Made by a program: the position numbers and the translations under genes. Source: Kalaharituber pfeilii (taxonomy: Eukaryota > Ascomycota > Pezizomycetes > Pezizales > Pezizaceae). Taken from it: DNA of 64,000 bases. Shown here piece after piece: positions 10,677-21,057 of the stretch (positions are counted from its first letter, which is position 1; every line of letters starts with the position of its first letter). Below the pieces are notes generated by a model. It made no database searches, was not told the origin of the DNA, and was given only the letters and a program-made list of their open reading frames with translations. The DNA lies in contig WHUZ01000036.1 in the NCBI GenBank assembly GCA_015179045.1, positions 496,001-560,000 on the forward strand. The letters run 5' to 3'.

Positions 10677-12109
10677 CCGAATACGAGTACCAATCGGCAG
10701 CTCGCTTGGCGCGGTGGAAGATCGAATTGGGGAATGGATGTACAAAATGTATGCCACGATGCCGACATGGAAACTTTTGTCTGACTACTGCAGATGGCTG
10801 ATATTGGCCTTTCGGGACTACAATAGGCAGCGCGAGGACTATTAATGTCGCTACTATTCATGATGTTCCCATACGGCGCAGAAGCAAAGAAAGTGATGAA
10901 GTGGCCTCCAGACCGAGAAAGCATACAGCTGGACTTAGTGGGCTTATTGACCGTCATCGGTATGGTTATACCTCCACCTTGCCGATTGTTGATTTGTATA
11001 ACTAACGATAGATGAACCAACACTGCAGGCGAATCCGGCATGATGATCCACTCCCAAATTATTACCGCCTCAACGGTATGCTTCCTTCCCGCTTCCTTCC
11101 CGCCCCGCAAGCGTTCCTTCTCCCCCAACGCCTCACACGGCTCCCCCCACGGCCCAACATCACCACCATTGGTGTGCTCTCCGGGAACCGAGCGCCGACA
11201 CTCAACTACTTCCCTGAGCTGCTGCTGGACCTAGACTCACTGCCAAGATTCGCTCTGCGCGAGGTCGCAATCACACGAAAGCCCGAGCGGAAGGACGACA
11301 ATATCTCCCCCCGCCTGATCGGGCCTACGAACATTCTCACCTGCCTCGGCACCGCCATGGTGATTGCGATGCTGGTCCTCGCTGTGGTGGAAGCCGACGG
11401 CATGGCCATCATCGCCGTCTGCCTCATGTCAATAACATCGACCTTCACCGGCCTCGGCGCCCACTGGACCGTGGATCTCCAACGCCGCCTCGAGAAGCGC
11501 GTCGTGCCGCCCGGCGACGTGCTCATCAAGACCGAAACGGGCGGCTTCATCCTCGTGCGCTGCGACGAGTCTGTCGCCCGCGAGCTCTTCTTCGGCCAGG
11601 ACCTGTGCTCGTACACCTTCAGTGAGAACTCATTCCGGCTGTTTGCGGGCTGCGGCACCTTCACACTCATGGCTGCCGTGATCTGTCTTGCGAACTGCTC
11701 CTGGATGCTCCAGGCCTCCATTGGCGGCTGCTACCTCTTACTCAACGCGCTGTTCTGGATCGCGGCGGTGCTGCCGCGCAAGTGGCTTTGGGACTTGGAG
11801 ATGTATTCCATAAAGGAGAAGGGTTTGTGGACCGCGAACTCGTACACGGTCGCGCTGTTCAATCTTGTGAGGAGGACTGGAACGACGAAGTGGGCGGAGG
11901 GAACTGGGGTGGCGCCGCAGACGACGGCGTGGCAGCAGTGGTTGAAGGAGGCGAACGAGAATCGGTTGGACGAGAAGTGGGACGCGGGTGGGAGGTTGAC
12001 GGAGCTGGTGCAGGTGCACTCGGCTCAGACGCTGGTGCCGGAGCCAGCAGAGCGAGAGCTGAAGGGTAGTGATGGGTCGAGCGCATCCTCGAGCGACAGA
12101 CGGGAATAG
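10674..12109 (+). CDS. Multi-pass membrane protein, four exons (381 aa), unknown function
   Basis: My model is 10674-10748, 10827-10959, 11029-11075 and 11219-12109. Intron 1 starts GTATGC and ends CAATAG; intron 2 (69 nt) starts GTATGG, has the branch site ACTAACG and ends TGCAG; intron 3 starts GTATGC and ends CCTGAG. Intron 3 is forced, since exon 3's frame meets a stop at 11232-11234, but its exact acceptor is less certain. The phases agree and the total is 382 codons. Hydrophobic stretches follow AARGLLMSLLFMMFPYGAEA and LVGLLTVIGESGMM, then four clear membrane segments in exon 4 (around NILTCLGTAMVIAML, MAIIAVCLMSITSTF, LFAGCGTFTLMAAVI and GGCYLLLNALFWIAAV), and a cytosol-like Ser/Glu-rich tail. 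I do not recognise the family. The ATG at 11012, which starts a long frame, falls inside intron 2 and is not the start. Confidence 0.8.
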
Positions 12110-12121
12110 TGCGGTATTGTG

Positions 12122-12161
12122 TTTTTTTTTTTTTTTTTTTTTATATCAGTACTCGCATGCC
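12122..12161 (-). mobile_element. Ultra-short LINE tail (family B) in a 3' UTR
   Basis: About 20 T followed by ATATCAGTACTCGCATGCC is the reverse complement of the last part of the family B tail. It sits 12 nt after the stop codon of the membrane-protein gene. No TSD could be fixed. Confidence 0.55.
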
Positions 12162-12447
12162 TTGTATAGGTTTTGCATGAAAAAAGCGGTGATTTGCTTG
12201 CGTCGTGTTAGGAACTTTTAGCAAGGTTTATCATGATGTGTTCTTGCATGTATTTATTAATTCACTTACTTGTTGGAACAAAATTGACGTTTTCTTGCAT
12301 GTATTTCTTTTACTTATGTACTTCTAGGAAGAAAGTCTTAATTTAACTGGAAGGAACCGATCAGGTGCATAGACGGCGGTACAATTGAAAAGTTTCGAGA
12401 TGAAGTAAGGATACACAACTCCTGCCATCGGTTCTAGAAAGCCTGTG
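12162..12447. other. Intergenic, nothing recognised
   Basis: No frame, repeat or RNA gene could be supported in this stretch. Confidence 0.4.
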
Positions 12448-12773
12448 TGTCAGGACCTAGGTACCCACATAGTGGATATCCACCCACGCTGACCTGTAAA
12501 GCTGCTATTGACGATTCGGCCCCATCAACTGATAGCTACAGTCTGGCAATGGAACATAGGTCGGGCAGGGGCGTGTATCACAAGGAACGCTGGCACGGGC
12601 TGGAGTTTCGGAGAAACAGTCATGGCCGGAGTTACAGTATGAGGAAAGCTGTGGACGCGCCGGAGCTACGGCGATAACCATGGAGCAGGGCGGGTCCATC
12701 AGATGGTCAAGTACCAAGCGCCGTTTTAAGTTACACCTTCACATTTACTCCATCATCGTAGAAAACCATAACA
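12448..12773 (+). mobile_element. Old solo LTR, no TSD left
   Basis: It starts TGTCAGGACC and ends CATAACA. It shares blocks with the LTRs at 20642 and 23812: CTGACCTGTAAAGCTGCTA, GATAGCTACAGTCTGGCAAT, GGTCAAGTACCAAGCG, TAAGTTACACC and CATCATCGTAGAAA. It lacks their 27-bp minisatellite and is shorter (326 bp). The flanks CTGTG and TTGCA do not match, so it is older or rearranged. Confidence 0.65.
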
Positions 12774-14253
12774 TTGCATGGTAGGCATCCTAATATATCA
12801 CATAGCTGCCCAAGACGGTTGTTTCCAGAGAATTACGAGCGCGGACGTACTACAGCCATTAACATACATATTACAAAGTGTGTGCATATCAAGTATTATT
12901 GGTCTTTTGATTCCCAGCTATGGAGACTCCGTTATGGCATATCGGTGGGACCTGCCCAAGATGGAAATCAAACTCGTGAGGCTGACGGCTGTGTTTCTGC
13001 AACACAGCTGGTTACGAAGCATATGTCACAAGAGCTCGGCATGGAGATAGGATCTACCTAGATCGGCATGCATATGTTGCGTGGGAGCTGAGGGGCTGAA
13101 GGTTAATCAACGGCATGACGATCAGCGACATTGCTTTTTTTTTTCTGTTCATTACTTGTATGCAGCCCTGCTGGGCTACCTGTGATGAAAGTGGCTAAAT
13201 ACTTACAGAGGACAAAGGAAAAGGGAAATAGTGCGAATCGCTTTTGAGCTGCTGCCCTGTTATGGCGAATAACTGTACGCGGGGAAAGGGATAAACACAC
13301 ACACACGTATACAAAAAAAGAAGTGAATTTCTCTGCTCTCCTCAACGAAATGCTTCTGCCTCTACAAACCCCCTGGACCTTTCTGCCTTTCCCCTCCTTC
13401 GGCGCAGGCTATCTCTTAAGCTCGGGGGGGGCCTACGATCAGTTATATGAAGGACAGAGATATCTGAGATATGGTCCGAGGGTCAACGACATGTCGCAGA
13501 GGTCAACTTCATATTCCATGAGGAATGAGTAAGTGTTCTGACGATACGAAGAACTTCCTGGTGTGTAGTTTTAAAAGGAAGGCATCCCAGGAGGACGGAA
13601 AACTCAACTCTCCAGCGTTTTCACTCTTTTTTTAAAAAAAAATAACCAAATGCATATTCGTACGAATTTTAGTTACTTACCCTGATAATCATAAAATTGA
13701 TAAAAGCTGCATCTTGGTTGTCAGCATTTAAATTTGTTGAACCCTAACCCATTCGACCAGGCATTGTCGCCTTTCGCGCTAAATTCAATGAAATGACATT
13801 CTCAAGCTTAGCAATTTGCCAACATACTTCTAACATGCACGAGACTGCAATAGAACCAATGTCTTCTAGAACATATAAAGATTCATGACCATCCAAATTA
13901 GCAGTTTCACAGTCGTACCGAGATCATGCTTATTGATTACATACACTGCATAGCCAAACTTCACGCCAAGGCTCCAGCGTTTCATCGAGCGGGGTTATAA
14001 TTAGCATAAAGACTGCGGAACCCTAAGTTCAACCTTAACTTGTTGCATGCTTAACGCGCTTAAGCTGTTCCGATTACAAGCTCGAGTTTCCCCACTCATA
14101 ATAAAATCTCAACCGAATTCTCAACGTGAAAATAGCAGATAAAGGACGCTAAAGTCATTTATAAGAATACGACAAGGGTATCTTTGGACACCTGATATTG
14201 AACTCGTCGTCCCTTGACCTGATCAACACCCACACCTGATTGATTCGCGCACT
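12774..14253. other. Intergenic with a degenerate LINE tail
   Basis: At about 13135-13190 a poly(T) run is followed by ATTACTTGTATGCAGCCCTGCTGGGCTA, a mutated family B tail on the minus strand. Nearby (13258) GTTATGGCGAATAACTGTACGCGGGG resembles family A. Nothing else is recognised. Confidence 0.45.
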
Positions 14254-14847
14254 ATGGGTGACATCCTTGGCCTCTCGAATGCAGGCCTCAGTACCGTCCG
14301 CGAGCTCAGCACGACCCTCGACAAGGTCCTCGTTGGCCTCAACGCGACCCTCACCCATGCCCTTCTCAACCTGGACACCACCCTCGATACCACTCTTGTC
14401 AACGCGATTGAGGCACTCACAGTCCTGGTGGGCACGGTCAACACCTCGATGCAGACTGCGCTTGAAATCACGAATGTCATACGTGCGGCTATAGACGAAG
14501 CGACAGGGAGGATGAAGGAGAGCGTGGATAGTATAGCTTGGGCAGGGATAGTATGTATGGCGATGGTGGTGGCGGGAGTGTTGACGGCGTGTGGGATGTG
14601 TTTGGCATGGGGTCGATGGGGGAGGCGGGCAGAGCGAGATGTACGGGTGGAGATGGAGTGGGTGGAGGAGGAGGAAGGGGAGAAAGAGGAGAAGGATGGC
14701 AGAGGAGCGAGGAGGAGGATAGTTTATGTCGGGCCAGTGGGGAAGGAGAATGAGGTCCGTACGGCGTTGGCGGGAGTGGGAATGGGCAAGGAAATACGAA
14801 ATGGGAAGTGGGTAACGGTTGGGGCAGAAAAGTGCAAGGGGCAATGA
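14254..14847 (+). CDS. Single-pass membrane protein with N-terminal helical region (197 aa)
   Basis: This is an intronless frame from ATG 14254. Residues 1-90 are a Leu/Thr/Ala-rich heptad-like helix with repeated TTLD/TTLVN units (around 41-50) and several N-x-T sites. One strong membrane segment follows (about 93-119, AWAGIVCMAMVVAGVLTACG). After WGRWGRR comes a highly acidic and basic stretch (EEEEGEKEEKDGR) and a short C-terminal domain with RRRIVYVGPVG. The positive residues after the segment suggest an N-out, C-in orientation. No known domain is recognised; it is probably a lineage-restricted protein. Its neighbours give no functional clue. The frame shows good codon bias and no competing overlap, so it is likely real. 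Confidence 0.6.
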   Translation: MGDILGLSNAGLSTVRELSTTLDKVLVGLNATLTHALLNLDTTLDTTLVNAIEALTVLVGTVNTSMQTALEITNVIRAAIDEATGRMKESVDSIAWAGIVCMAMVVAGVLTACGMCLAWGRWGRRAERDVRVEMEWVEEEEGEKEEKDGRGARRRIVYVGPVGKENEVRTALAGVGMGKEIRNGKWVTVGAEKCKGQ

Positions 14848-16000
14848 CCACCTGACTGCTCCAACCGTGGCGGATGGCACACGTTCTTGTGAGCTGCTTG
14901 TTTCTGATGCTCAAGAAAGTCAGTGTTGTGGTGGGAGTCACTTGTGCCTTGGCAATTAAATTTCGTGTTTCTCCTGGGGGCCTTACCTGCACCTGCTTTA
15001 AGGGGTCTTTGAATATACGGTGGACGAGGTGGGCTAGCATTGCAACTTTTCAAGTTTAGGCTTGTGACTATGATGTGAACTATCCGCTTGTATATGCTTT
15101 CATATGTCTACGCTGATGTTGATGAGCGCACGCTGGTATCACCTCTGGGCGGGATGCTGGGAGGTTGTATAAGAAGTACTCTACTCTCGTGCCCGAGACT
15201 AACAAGATATACTTGGTCCTGCTTTAATGTTGATAATAAAATAAGGAAGAGGCATCTCCTTTGTATTTAATCTTGTCATAGCCCATAGGGCAGCATACTG
15301 TACGAGTAAGATGTAAAAAGAAGCGAGAGGCACTTGAGGTACCTAGTTAATTGACTTGGATAATCAAATGCATAAGTAACTTCCAAGTGCTGCATAGGCA
15401 ATACTAATGAAGCTTCAAGTGCCTGGTGGGGAATAGCACATTACATTACACCAACATACAGAACGGAAAAGTTTGATGCAAGCTTCTCAGACCAAGTATG
15501 ATCGTTGTCCCCAGGAGCACAGGAGAGTCAAAATGGGCGTCTACGTAACGTGGTCAAGACTGGCTGGCGTACATATTTTCCGGGTTGATAACCAATCTTA
15601 GGTGATAAGAGCCCTACTGTATTGTTGATGATGTGCATTTCGCACGCTCCGAAGCTAAGGAGATCAATAATTTGCGGACCGGAGTTAGGTCAATGCCGTT
15701 GGTTTCATTTTCATTTTCATAAGTACATGCATAAAGTATGATATGGGCACTCAGGTATCGAACTAAACCGAAGGAAAGAAAATGAAGTTAGAAACCACAA
15801 CCCATCTAATCATAAACACCTCACATTATCACCTCGTCCTCGTAACCTGAGTTCATTTCGCCTCCCTATCGCGCCCACGCTCTCAACATCAGATATACAA
15901 CCCCGACACACTATACCCACATGAACACTCCTTTTTTTTTTAAAAAAAATCCCACGTAACCCCACTTATAGCTATTCACCATGACAAGGCACATGAACAC
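14848..16000. other. Intergenic, no gene seen
   Basis: Only short overlapping frames are present. A T9A8 tract lies at about 15932-15948. The stretch holds the 3' flank of ACR3, which runs on the minus strand. Confidence 0.5.
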
Positions 16001-17484
16001 TCAATTCCAACCCAGTCTCTTCTTTCCCCACTTCGCGACTTCAACCAACCCCAACAGGACAGGGACCTCAATCAGAGGCCCCACGGTCGCCGCCAACGCC
16101 TGCTTACTCCCCACCCCATACGCTGCCACAGCGACTGCGATCGCCAGCTCAAAATTATTACTTGCCGCTGTTAATGCTTGTGTCGTGCTTCGTGCGTAGC
16201 CCCACTCCACTTCCTTCTGCTTGGAACCCTGTCCATCCTTATCTCCCTCTTCACTCTCAGATGTGCCTTGCGCACTACGCATCCTCTGTCCCTTCCTCCA
16301 CATCCACCAGCAGCCGCCCCATGTTCCAGCAAACACCAATGTAAAGTACACAATCAGCGGGGCGGCAACCCTGACAACACTGACCACCTGCTTGATGAGA
16401 TTCCCCGCCTGACTCGCAAACAATACCACAATAGTGAACAGCAACCCCAACAAACTGAACGGGCCAATGATCTTCATAAATTTATCGTAGCCCTTCTGTC
16501 CCAGTGTCGGGAACAACAGAAGCCGAGTTACGACCGCAAGCCCCAGCGGGATGCCGAGGAAGACGGCAACGGAAGTGGCGACGGTGGAGTACGAGATTAC
16601 GAGTTTTGTAGAAGGCGGGGAGAAGACGTTGATGTAGAGGAGGGCGAAGGGGGCGAAGAGGGCGATCTGCAAGAGAGAGTTGAGTGCGACGAGCATGGCG
16701 CAGTAGGGGAGGTCAGCGTTAGCCAGTTCGGTCCAGATGAGCACCTGTAGATTAAGCCCAAAGTGCAACCTTTAGCCTTCCGTCCCTGAAAATATATGGG
16801 CGATTGAAAAAGGGAAATACTGTATAAGAATATACATACCATCGCAATACACCTCGCCACTCCTACTAACACAAGCCCCTCCCTCAACTCCCTGTCATCC
16901 GGTAGAAACGCCCAGGCAAGCGCCACCATCATAAGTGGTGCCACGACCCAATTCACCACCACACTGAACCCCAATTGGACCCAGAGTTCTCTCTCTCTCA
17001 GTACAAGATGCAAGGTCTCATACCGAACCTTACAGAGGATCGGGTACATCATGACAAGAAGACCAACGGCGATCGGGACCGAGACAGAGGCGAAAGAGCC
17101 TTTTTGCAAGGCATTGGGAAGGTTTGGAACGAAGTTGCCAAGGATCAGGCCGAGGGTCATGGAGAGGAGGATCCAGAGGGCGAGGAAGCGGTCAAGGAAA
17201 GAGAGGGCGAGGAATGTGGAGCGACCGGTGGGGTCGGGGATGCGGGCACCAGCGGGGCAGCCGGTGCCTGTCAATCAGGTCAGTTGCGTTATTAGACGTA
17301 GGGAAACTAGAAATGGACGGGGATGGGAGAATTTACCTGTACAATTGGCTGACGGCGAGGACGCAATGGCAGCGGGTGGATCGGCGGCTTTCTCGATATC
17401 CATGTTGTCAGAATTGCGCGTGTTCTCAAAATAACCGATTTGCTTCTCGCTCGTAGAGAGATTGGAACTGGATGTTGTCGCCAT
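16001..17484 (-). CDS. ACR3: ACR3-type arsenite efflux transporter (439 aa)
   Basis: Three exons: 17337-17484, 16840-17267 and 16001-16744. Intron 17268-17336 begins GTAAAT, has branch site CTGAC and ends TTGACAG; intron 16745-16839 begins GTATGT and ends CTACAG. The phases agree and give 440 codons. The protein has a cytosolic Ser-rich N-terminus (1-60) and about ten membrane segments. Family hallmarks are GVARCIAM followed by VLIWTELANADLPYCA across the second splice junction (Cys189, the conserved essential cysteine of ACR3), VALNSLLQ, and near the C-terminus NNFELAIAVAVA (Glu391) and VGPLIEVPVLLGLV. ACR3 exports arsenite (and often antimonite) from the cytosol across the plasma membrane using the proton gradient. 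No arsenate reductase or ArsR-like neighbour is present. A charged loop (RMRSAQGTSESEEGDKD) before the last segments is longer than usual. Length and motifs fit the family. Confidence 0.95.
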
Positions 17485-17530
17485 TATAATTGTTCTTGAC
17501 GACTTTGCACTGCTGTAGGAAAAAAAACCA

Positions 17531-17573
17531 TGCGAGTAATGATATTGAAAAAAAAAAAAAAAAAAAAAAAAAA
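17531..17573 (+). mobile_element. LINE tail (family B) in the ACR3 5' leader
   Basis: CATGCGAGTAATGATATTG followed by about 25 A matches the last part of the family B tail. It lies 47-90 nt upstream of the ACR3 start codon, antisense to the gene, so the mRNA leader or core promoter carries a long poly(T). No TSD was fixed. Confidence 0.6.
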
Positions 17574-17918
17574 CCAGCGAGCGGAAAAAAATTGCGGGCA
17601 ATAAACTCGAGGCAAACACGAATCTCAATGTGACCCGAAATCCGTTTTCGAATCCGAGCAAATCAAAGAATTGAAGAACAGAGGGCACCGTTTACCTCGA
17701 GCTCCGAACTTTATATCTCTTCAAAATCAAGAAGGCTAGCAACGGAAACGATGACACACCGGCAAGCTCTGATTGGCAGCTGGCTAAATGGTAAAGGTTG
17801 TTTCTGAATACGGTTAAGTGTCTCAAAAGCTTATCTATGGCAAGCCAATCAAGAGCAGGAGGTGTGTCATTGGAGCTGATCAAACGGCGCGGCTTGGCGC
17901 AGGCGAACATTAAATACA

Positions 17919-18914
17919 TACCAGTACCGTATGGGTAACGATGTGCACACCGGTAACGCTGGGCACCTTGGCACCGGTTTTGCACCCTCCCCAACATCAA
18001 AATGTCAGGCATATCTCACAGAATATACTTCTAATAGGTATGATGAATTAATTATAGACCATATTGACTGCACTGATTCTGAATTTGAAGGGAAAAAAGT
18101 GAAAATGCTACTCCTACAGCATCTACAGTTGCCTCACCCCTCTACCTTATGAAATAACCTCCTCTGGCACCTACCAGCAAATACCAACTCACTGCAACGC
18201 TCTACCTGCTCATGCAATAGTAGGAATGGTAGCAATGGTACTATCAGTGCTATATTACAATACATGAGTAAGGTCTCAGGCAGGATCATTGACACTTGGC
18301 AGCTCAGAGTATGGCTAGCATAGGATTTGGGATATACCAAATAGGTCACTACTCTCCTCCTAAAAATTGGCTCAATGAATATGCGGAAGATAATTTCATG
18401 TATTCTGCCATGCTCTGGCTTCAATTTGAGCCCCCTTGAGAGCTATTTGCACTCACAGGAATTTTTTGTTGTCATATCCGGAAAAATGCTCAATTTCTTA
18501 GTTATGCACAATTTCTTGCTACAGGAGCATATAGTGCTATGTTACAGATCTCAAGCTGTTACTACTCATGTATTGTAATATAGCACTGATAGTACCATTG
18601 CTACCATTCCTACTATTGCATGAGCAGGTAGAGCGTTGCAGTGAGTTGGTATTTGCTGGTAGGTGCCAGAGGAGGTTATTTCATAAGGTAGAGGGGTGAG
18701 GCAACTGTAGATGCTGTAGGAGTAGCATTTTCACTTTTTTCCCTTCAAATTCAGAATCAGTGCAGTCAATATGGTCTATAATTAATTCATCATACCTATT
18801 AGAAGTATATTCTGTGAGATATGCCTGACATTTTGATGTTGGGGAGGGTGCAAAACCGGTGCCAAGGTGCCCAGCGTTACCGGTGTGCACATCGTTACCC
18901 ATACGGTACTGGTA
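17919..18914. mobile_element. Foldback element: 352-bp inverted repeat with 292-bp spacer
   Basis: The left arm (17919-18270) and right arm (18563-18914) are reverse complements over their whole length as far as I can read, with a constant axis at 18416.5, so no indels. Both arms encode the same 73-codon frame (MGNDVHTGNAGHLGTG...), read outward-in. The ends are TACCAGTACC. No TSD is obvious. The spacer (18271-18562) holds no convincing frame. It is a foldback/MITE-like transposon or a recent inverted duplication. Confidence 0.85.
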
Positions 18915-20077
18915 CTTTTCTCCAGAAGATTTTTTTTATTTAATTTTTTTTTTTTTTCAATACAGTTGCTCCCAGCTTTGGCCATGGCGAACGACAGGCG
19001 GAAGTACTCTAGAACTACAATATCTAGGCGGGGAGTAGAGTATTCTCGGACTGGGGGAAAATGGGATTAATTTAAAATTATACCCGAGGTGTTATGCTCC
19101 ATCGAGGTGCAGAGGCGGAAATTCATTCAAGCTTCTGATTGAAGTTGTCTATGTAATCATACTTATGTGAATGTTGCTCATGTGCATAATATATCATCAG
19201 CAGCCTTATACATTTTTTTTTTTTTTTTCTCACTTAATATAAGTTCCGGTGCTTTGCTTAATAGTTTACGTCCATGATAGGTATGGGAAGCATGCAGTCA
19301 CCAGAATGCTTGCTCGACATTTGCCAGCGGTAGCTCGCTAATAATTATTTTTTATAAAATAATTATTTTATAAAAAATATTATAAATAATTAAGATAATA
19401 TTAAAGTTATATATTTATTATAATTAAGTTTTAAATTGTTAGCTTTAATAAATTAAAGCAAGTTCTCTCTGCCAACCAGTATAGTCACCGTACTGTACAA
19501 TCACACTTGCCACGCGGGAAGCCGATGAGCCAGGAAGCTTGGCACTACCTCCGTTGCTGTGCATCGTCCACCAGTGATGCACGCCGTTTAGGCAATCGCA
19601 ATATTACTGCTTCTGGGAAGCCGCTCACAAATCTGTGTGCTGATATAGCAAGCTTGCCACTTCCTCAAGCTCTGTAACTACCCATTGAGTCCACTAGTGA
19701 TATACACTCTTTGGGGAATATCACCGTCTGCTCGTTCTTGGTTGGAGGTTTCTTTAACGTCACTGACCGGGATCCGGCGCATTACCGGCACTTCCGGAAT
19801 TAAAACAACAGCCTCCTGTAAGGCCAAATCTTCATAGAAGATAACCAAATTGCACATACAGCTTGGAGAGGTATAGGAAAGTAACTTCCGCACCTCAGTT
19901 AGCCAATTGTAAATTTTGAATGATACTCTATGGTCGTAGTTGCCCAATTAGGCATCTGAACCCTATGCAGGTGTAAAATGGCAAGAATGGCTATTTAGGA
20001 TCTTGAGCAAGTGCATATACTGTACCTTCTATACTCTGTATTTGAAAGATCTGGAATGTTTCATAATAATTCTGAAT
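18915..20077. other. Intergenic with AT patch and hairpin copy
   Basis: Poly(T) runs occur near 18930-18958 and 19212-19228. 19340-19460 is almost only A/T and holds a palindrome (19346-19379). 19754-19785 is a related copy of the hairpin at 20078-20125. No gene is supported. Confidence 0.5.
19346..19379. repeat. 34-bp perfect A/T palindrome
   Basis: Every base pairs with its partner around the centre at 19362/19363; the sequence is only A and T. It sits in a 120-bp A/T block that looks like a RIP-mutated remnant. Confidence 0.8.
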
Positions 20078-20125
20078 ATGCATTAACGTCAATGCGCCGG
20101 ATCCCGGTCATTGACGTTAATGCAT
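20078..20125. repeat. Hairpin: 17-bp perfect arms, 14-nt loop
   Basis: The arms ATGCATTAACGTCAATG (20078-20094) and its reverse complement (20109-20125) flank the loop CGCCGGATCCCGGT. The loop, with part of both arms, recurs in the opposite orientation at 19754-19785 (one arm mismatch). A mobile or recombinogenic hairpin is possible. Confidence 0.8.
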
Positions 20126-20129
20126 AAAT

Positions 20130-20575
20130 CCCATTCTCTTGTCGCTTTCCTTGACCAGCCTTGGGGAAAGGAACAGATTGGGACTGAGCTACGGACCTCT
20201 ACAAAGGCTGGGTCTCGGAGTACGAACCCTGGCCGGCTTTCTGGGGGATAAAGGTCTGCGGGCCTGGAACTACAAAATCGGCAAAGCAGACCTGCCAGAA
20301 TGCAGGTGGTGCGGGGACGAGGGCGAAACGGTTTCACAAATATGGAACAGGTGCAGGATGTGGAGAAAGAGGTGGCCAGGCGGACTGGAGGCGATACACA
20401 AGCCACCGACGGCAAGGGGTATCCTTTGGCGGAGCTCATGGGGTGGAGAGAGGTAGCAGGCGAATATTCTCCTATGTCAGTTTCTTTTCTCCTTATTTCC
20501 CTAAGTCCCCCATGTACGTAGTCTCGCCACAGGGCGGCATGCGAGTAATGATATTTAATTTAAAAAAAGAAGTAA
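20130..20575 (+). pseudogene. LINE fragment: RNase H end, zinc knuckle, family B tail
   Basis: One frame (about 20139-20456) reads RNRLGLSYGPLQRLGLGV, then DKGLRAWNYKIGKADLPECRWCGDEGETVSQIWNRC and RKRWPG. This matches the C-terminus of the larger LINE copy at 58813-59916 (GLRAWRWHVGEGDGPECRWCG). The zinc-knuckle His is replaced by Gln. It ends with a family B tail (CTCGCCACAGGGCGGCATGCGAGTAATGATA) at 20523-20557 and a weak A-rich end. The reverse transcriptase is absent. Confidence 0.75.
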
Positions 20576-20802
20576 TCGACCTGAAGACGGGAGGTTGAAT
20601 TGGGCGGTTAAACACAAACCAAAATAAGGTCATCGAGGAGATGTCAGGGCCTACCCGGGAAGGGGATATCTACCCATTGACCTGTAAAGCTGCTAGTGAC
20701 AATTCGGCCTGATCAACCGATAGCTACAGTCTGGCAATGAAACATGGGTCGGGCATGGATGTGTATTGCAAGGATCTGACCGTATGGTCATAGCACAGTG
20801 TC

Positions 20803-20910
20803 AGCCACCGGACGGACCTCTAGGAGCAAAGCCACCGGACGGACCTCTAGGAGCAAAGCCACCGAATGGACCTTCAGGAGCAGAGCCACCGAATGGACCT
20901 CTAGATGAGG
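20803..20910 (+). repeat. 27-bp minisatellite inside an LTR, four units
   Basis: Units of AGCCACCGGACGGACCTCTA plus AGGAGC-type ends repeat at 20803, 20830, 20857 and 20884. The last unit ends GATGAGG. The first two are identical. The same array occurs in the LTR at 23974-24081. Confidence 0.85.
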
Positions 20911-21057
20911 CGAGGCAGTGGCTGAGGGATATCCATGTAGCAAGTTAGACAATAGATGAAAGACACGCAGGATTGACCATAAGAAGGGCTAGCAAGAGCT
21001 GTCCTATCAAAGGTCAAGCACCAAGCGTTGTCCTAAGTTACACCCTCTATTCCCTAC

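Noticed and set aside
10466..11128. 220-codon open frame on the minus strand
   Set aside because: It is antisense to the exons of the membrane-protein gene and its leader, has no domain, and mirrors the plus-strand codon bias.
14155..15040. Long Pro/Ser-rich minus-strand frames
   Set aside because: They are the shadow of the GC-biased plus-strand gene at 14254-14847; composition follows from that bias.
17931..18902. Two identical 73-codon frames
   Set aside because: They are the two arms of the inverted repeat, not two genes; no recognised motif.
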